Positions 6,804 to 9,067 of a stretch of 9,067 nt of DNA are shown here, in pieces. The notes beneath the pieces were generated by a model that was given only the letters and a program-made list of their open reading frames with translations, was not told where the DNA came from and did not search any database. Source of the stretch: Bacteroidota bacterium. Lineage in GTDB: Bacteria; Bacteroidota; Rhodothermia; Rhodothermales; UBA10348. How positions within the stretch are numbered: position 1 is the first letter of the stretch; the number at the start of each line of letters is the position of its first letter. The translations under genes were made by a program, and so were the position numbers. Where the stretch lies: NCBI GenBank assembly GCA_022571135.1, contig JACZYK010000088.1, positions 1-9,067 of the forward strand, given 5' to 3'.

Positions 6804-7424
6804 ATGAAAAGACCTGATCAGACGCGATTCAATGATATTCACGAATACGATCCCGAAGCAGTGGAGAAGATCACCTCCCAGGTGGCATGCATTCTGGAAG
6901 CTATCGGAGAGGATGTGGGGCGTGAAGGCATCCACAAGACCCCCGGCCGCGTGGCCAGATCCATGCTTTTCCTCACACAGGGATACCAGATGGACTACCG
7001 CGCAATCCTTGAAAGCGCGTTGTTCGAGGAGGATTACTCGGAAATGATCCTCGTCAAAGACATCGAGATGTTCAGCTTGTGTGAGCATCACATGATCCCG
7101 TTCTTCGGTAAGGCGCACGTCGCTTATATCCCCGATGGAAAGATCGTGGGGCTCAGTAAACTTCCCCGCGTCGTCGATGTGTTCGCACGCAGGTTGCAGA
7201 TTCAGGAAAGAATGACGATTCAGATTCGGGATGCGATTGATGAGGTTCTTCAGCCCCAGGGTGTTGCTGTTGTCATCGAGGCGAGCCACCTGTGCATGGT
7301 AATGAGGGGCGTACAGAAACAGCACTCTATTTCGACGACCAGCGCGATGTCCGGAGTTTTTCTGAGAAACGAGAACACGAGGGCTGAATTCATGCGATTG
7401 ATTCGAAACGGGAAAGTTCTTTAG
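6804..7424 (+). CDS. folE: GTP cyclohydrolase I
   Basis: FolE converts GTP to 7,8-dihydroneopterin triphosphate, the entry step for folate, biopterin and queuosine. The 206-residue sequence carries the zinc ligands Cys93, His96 (SLCEHHMIPF) and Cys164 (SHLCMVMRGV), with catalytic His95 and His162. These match the E. coli C110/H113/C181 and H112/H179 arrangement. GIHKTPGRVARSM (42-54), YIPDGKIVGLSKLPR and the SGVFLRNENTRAEF C-terminus are all canonical. Length is normal for the type IA enzyme. No strong Shine-Dalgarno precedes ATG 6804, as for several genes here. It lies 40 bp after the pterin synthase and 52 bp before the SDR gene, all on the plus strand, suggesting a pterin operon. Confidence 0.97.
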   Translation: MKRPDQTRFNDIHEYDPEAVEKITSQVACILEAIGEDVGREGIHKTPGRVARSMLFLTQGYQMDYRAILESALFEEDYSEMILVKDIEMFSLCEHHMIPFFGKAHVAYIPDGKIVGLSKLPRVVDVFARRLQIQERMTIQIRDAIDEVLQPQGVAVVIEASHLCMVMRGVQKQHSISTTSAMSGVFLRNENTRAEFMRLIRNGKVL

Positions 7425-7476
7425 CGGAATCGCGGTGCAACAACCTGCTCTCGAAAAAGTCGACGCTGATTGAGAT

Positions 7477-8193
7477 ATGACTCCAAAGAAAGGATTCGCC
7501 GTGATAACGGGCGCCAGCCAGGGGATCGGCGCAGCAATCGCCAGGGGCTTTGCCGAATCCATCTCCGATCTGGACCTCGCACTCGTTGCCCGTAACACCG
7601 ACCGATTGGAAACGGTGGCGGCAGATTGCAGGGCCCTCGGCGCCGAGACGACGGTTTATCCGTGCGACCTGACATCGGAACGGGCCGTCGCCGATCTGTG
7701 CGAAAGCATGCTGGATTTGAAGGGAGCCCCGGTCCTACTGATCAACAATGCGGGTGCGTTCGAACCGGGCGGCATCAGAGACACAAGCCCGGAAATGTTT
7801 CGCCAACAACTCGGTGTAAACCTGACCAGCGCCTTTTACATCTCTTCCCTGCTGATACCTCCGATGATGGACGAGAAGCGAGGCCACGTATTTTTCGTGG
7901 CGTCCGTGGCTTCTATCCGCGGGTACCCCGGAGGACTCGCCTATTGTGCGGCCAAACATGGTCTGCTGGGCATGGCTCGATCCATCCGGGAGGAGACGAA
8001 AGACAGTGGGATTCGGGTTACGACGATCCTGCCGGGCGCTACGTTTACGACCACCTGGGAAGGAGTGAATCAGCCCGAAGATCGTTTTATGCCGGCCGAA
8101 GACATTGCCCGGTCCGTCATCGCTGCGTTTCAGATGAGTGATCGAACGGTAGTCGAGGAGCTCCTCCTGAGACCGCAACTCGGAGATCTTTGA
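7477..8193 (+). CDS. SDR-family NAD(P)H-dependent oxidoreductase, possibly a pterin reductase
   Basis: A 238-residue classical short-chain dehydrogenase/reductase. The Rossmann glycine motif is TGASQGIG (11-18). Arg39 after the second strand (LVARN) favours NADPH. CDL (63-65) binds the adenine, NNAG is at 90-93, and the catalytic set is Asn115, Ser143, Tyr156 and Lys160 (YCAAK). The C-terminus reads EELLLRPQLGDL. Substrate cannot be read from sequence: fatty-acid or sugar SDRs look alike. Its place directly after folE and a PTPS-type gene makes a sepiapterin/6-pyruvoyl-tetrahydropterin reductase role attractive, and this is inference from context. The ATG at 7477 has only a weak Shine-Dalgarno. 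It ends in TGA, 14 bp from the convergent yqgE stop, with no clear terminator between them. Confidence 0.9.
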   Translation: MTPKKGFAVITGASQGIGAAIARGFAESISDLDLALVARNTDRLETVAADCRALGAETTVYPCDLTSERAVADLCESMLDLKGAPVLLINNAGAFEPGGIRDTSPEMFRQQLGVNLTSAFYISSLLIPPMMDEKRGHVFFVASVASIRGYPGGLAYCAAKHGLLGMARSIREETKDSGIRVTTILPGATFTTTWEGVNQPEDRFMPAEDIARSVIAAFQMSDRTVVEELLLRPQLGDL

Positions 8194-8207
8194 TGCCGAT
8201 CGTTGCG

Positions 8208-8774
8208 TCAGTTCATCCGCGGATCATCCGGGAAATTGGCGAGGACGGAATATTCTCCCCCCATTCGTCGCAATGTTTTGCGCCACAGGTTCGCGGGATC
8301 ATCTGTAAATACCAGATCGACGTCCGGTCGCGTGATGATCCACCCGCCGGCGTCCACCTCCTCTTCCAGTTGTTCGGTCGTCCAGCCCGCATAACCCAGG
8401 TAGAAACGAAGGCCTTCCAATCCAGGTGAACCATCGGCAACGATTTCCTGCAACTGCTCGAATTCACCGCCCCAGAAGACGTCGTCGAAGAGATTCACGC
8501 CGCCATAAAGATCGTCGCCTAACCTGTGCAGAAAGTGGAGCGTGTTCACCTGGACTGGACCTCCTATGTGAATGGGAGCAGAATACGACGCCAGTTCCTC
8601 AACCACATCGGTCATCTCGAGCGACACATGGCGGTTCAGAATCAATCCGAAACTACCCTCGTCGGTGTGCTCACAAAGGAGAACGACAGCTCGCCAGAAA
8701 TTGGGGTCAGCTAGCATGGGCGGCGCTACAAGTAGCACGCCGGGCGCCAGTTCTATTTTGTCGGGCCTCGCCAT
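8208..8774 (-). CDS. yqgE: YqgE/AlgH family protein (DUF179)
   Basis: A complete 188-residue member of the UPF0301/YqgE family. Hallmarks are GVLLVAPPMLADPNF (12-26), a FGLILNR core (42-48), IGGPV (70-74), the LGYAGW strand (126-131) and the C-terminal GGEYSVLANFPDDP. The family is widespread in Gram-negatives. The name AlgH comes from a Pseudomonas link to alginate regulation, but the molecular function remains unclear. Its C-terminus converges with the SDR gene. The start codon (8774-8772) sits only about 20 bp from the point where unrelated AT-rich sequence begins. Its native promoter may therefore be missing from this window, and no clear Shine-Dalgarno is visible upstream. Confidence 0.95.
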   Translation of the reverse strand: MARPDKIELAPGVLLVAPPMLADPNFWRAVVLLCEHTDEGSFGLILNRHVSLEMTDVVEELASYSAPIHIGGPVQVNTLHFLHRLGDDLYGGVNLFDDVFWGGEFEQLQEIVADGSPGLEGLRFYLGYAGWTTEQLEEEVDAGGWIITRPDVDLVFTDDPANLWRKTLRRMGGEYSVLANFPDDPRMN

Positions 8775-8800
8775 GATTCAGGATTATCCGGATGAAGATC
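8775..8800. other. Right chimeric junction: truncated spsF abuts yqgE
   Basis: Left of this point is the intact start of yqgE on the minus strand. Right of it, SpsF homology begins abruptly on the plus strand at IPVFRGS. The SpsF reading frame is closed by TGA at 8774-8776, so its missing N-terminus cannot lie upstream. GC drops from about 55-60% in sampled core genes to about 44% beyond 8800. The exact breakpoint within this interval cannot be placed. Confidence 0.6.
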
Positions 8801-9067
8801 CCTGTTTTTCGAGGGAGCATAAATGACGTTCTTGACAGATATTACAACGCAGCAAAAAAGTATCGTGCAGATGTAATCGTCCGAATCACCGGTGATTGTC
8901 CATTTATCGATCCTGAAATAGTAGCACGGTCGGTAAAACTCTTTTTCACCAAGCCGCCTGTTGATCGTGTAGGATATAATAAACGAATACCTGAAGGCTC
9001 TGACGTGGAGACAATTTCATTCAAGGCTCTTGAGCGTGCATGGAAAGAAGCAAACCTCCCTTCCGAA
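8792..9067 (+). pseudogene. SpsF-type cytidylyltransferase, lacking its N-terminus and running off the right edge
   Basis: This 92-codon open stretch matches the middle of SpsF/CTP_transf_3 proteins (cytidylyltransferases for surface sugars such as sialic- or legionaminic-type acids, or spore-coat polysaccharide). It reads IPVFRGSINDVLDRYYNAAK, then ADVIVRITGDCPFIDPE, then IPEGSDVETISFKALERAWKEANLPSE, all collinear with the family. The N-terminal nucleotide-binding part, about 60-80 residues with the signature IIQARMGSTRLPGK, is absent. A stop in frame at 8774-8776 rules out its lying upstream. The ATG at 8792 has no Shine-Dalgarno and is probably a chance codon. Base composition is AT-rich and unlike the neighbours. 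Either a 5'-truncated gene brought in by recombination, or the edge of an assembly misjoin. The C-terminal half lies outside the window. Confidence 0.78.

Noticed and set aside
6657..7598. Open frame of 313 codons on the minus strand
   Set aside because: It is antisense to the end of the pterin synthase, all of folE and the start of the SDR gene, all firmly identified; the translation has no family resemblance.
8194..8207. Bidirectional terminator between the convergent SDR and yqgE genes
   Set aside because: Only 14 bp separate the stops and no hairpin with a T-run is visible there.
1..9067. Mobile element, phage, CRISPR or defence system explaining the disrupted genes
   Set aside because: No transposase, integrase, terminal inverted repeats, regular repeat array or defence-family domain is visible on either strand.

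Overview
The window looks like bacterial chromosome from a Gram-negative of the Bacteroidota/Rhodothermota (FCB) type. This rests on a signal-peptide-bearing beta-barrel-like protein ending in Phe, a C-x5-HGH pterin synthase whose sequence style I associate with that group, a YqgE protein, weak Shine-Dalgarno sites on several genes, and about 55-60% GC in sampled stretches of the central part. The assignment is from family resemblance only. No tRNA, rRNA, CRISPR array, insertion sequence or integrase is visible.

Layout. Bases 1-391 (about 66% GC in 1-180) hold, on the minus strand, the first 60 codons of an APC-family permease and, just upstream of it, about 53 codons resembling an amidohydrolase C-terminus. 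That tail is joined in frame to a sensor histidine kinase (392-2053, minus). The kinase stops at its F box, lacks the G2 ATP-lid motif, and carries an in-frame TGA at codon 88. Next comes an aldo/keto reductase remnant (2158-2499, minus) with no start codon, an in-frame TGA, a frameshift and a large internal deletion. Intact minus-strand genes follow: a PlsC-like acyltransferase (2564-3148), coaE (3194-3784), a 667-residue outer-membrane-type protein of no recognised family (3830-5833) and a HIT-family hydrolase (5857-6201). Their order and 23-46 bp gaps suggest one transcription unit reading HIT, barrel, coaE, acyltransferase, and perhaps once the reductase.

A 148-bp divergent intergenic region separates this from three plus-strand genes: a 6-pyruvoyl/6-carboxy-tetrahydropterin synthase (6350-6763), folE (6804-7424) and an SDR oxidoreductase (7477-8193). 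Together they have the family composition of a tetrahydrobiopterin-type route: GTP cyclohydrolase I, PTPS with the C-x5-HGH motif, and a possible reductase. Convergent to these, 14 bp away, is yqgE (8208-8774, minus).

From about 8790 to the end, GC falls to about 44% and the sequence encodes an SpsF-type cytidylyltransferase whose N-terminal nucleotide-binding part is absent. Gene families break off at both flanks (near 392 and near 8775-8800) together with shifts in base composition. The window is therefore best read as a coherent 8.4-kb core with a foreign or mis-joined segment at each end. Recombination in the cell and assembly chimerism cannot be separated from the sequence alone.
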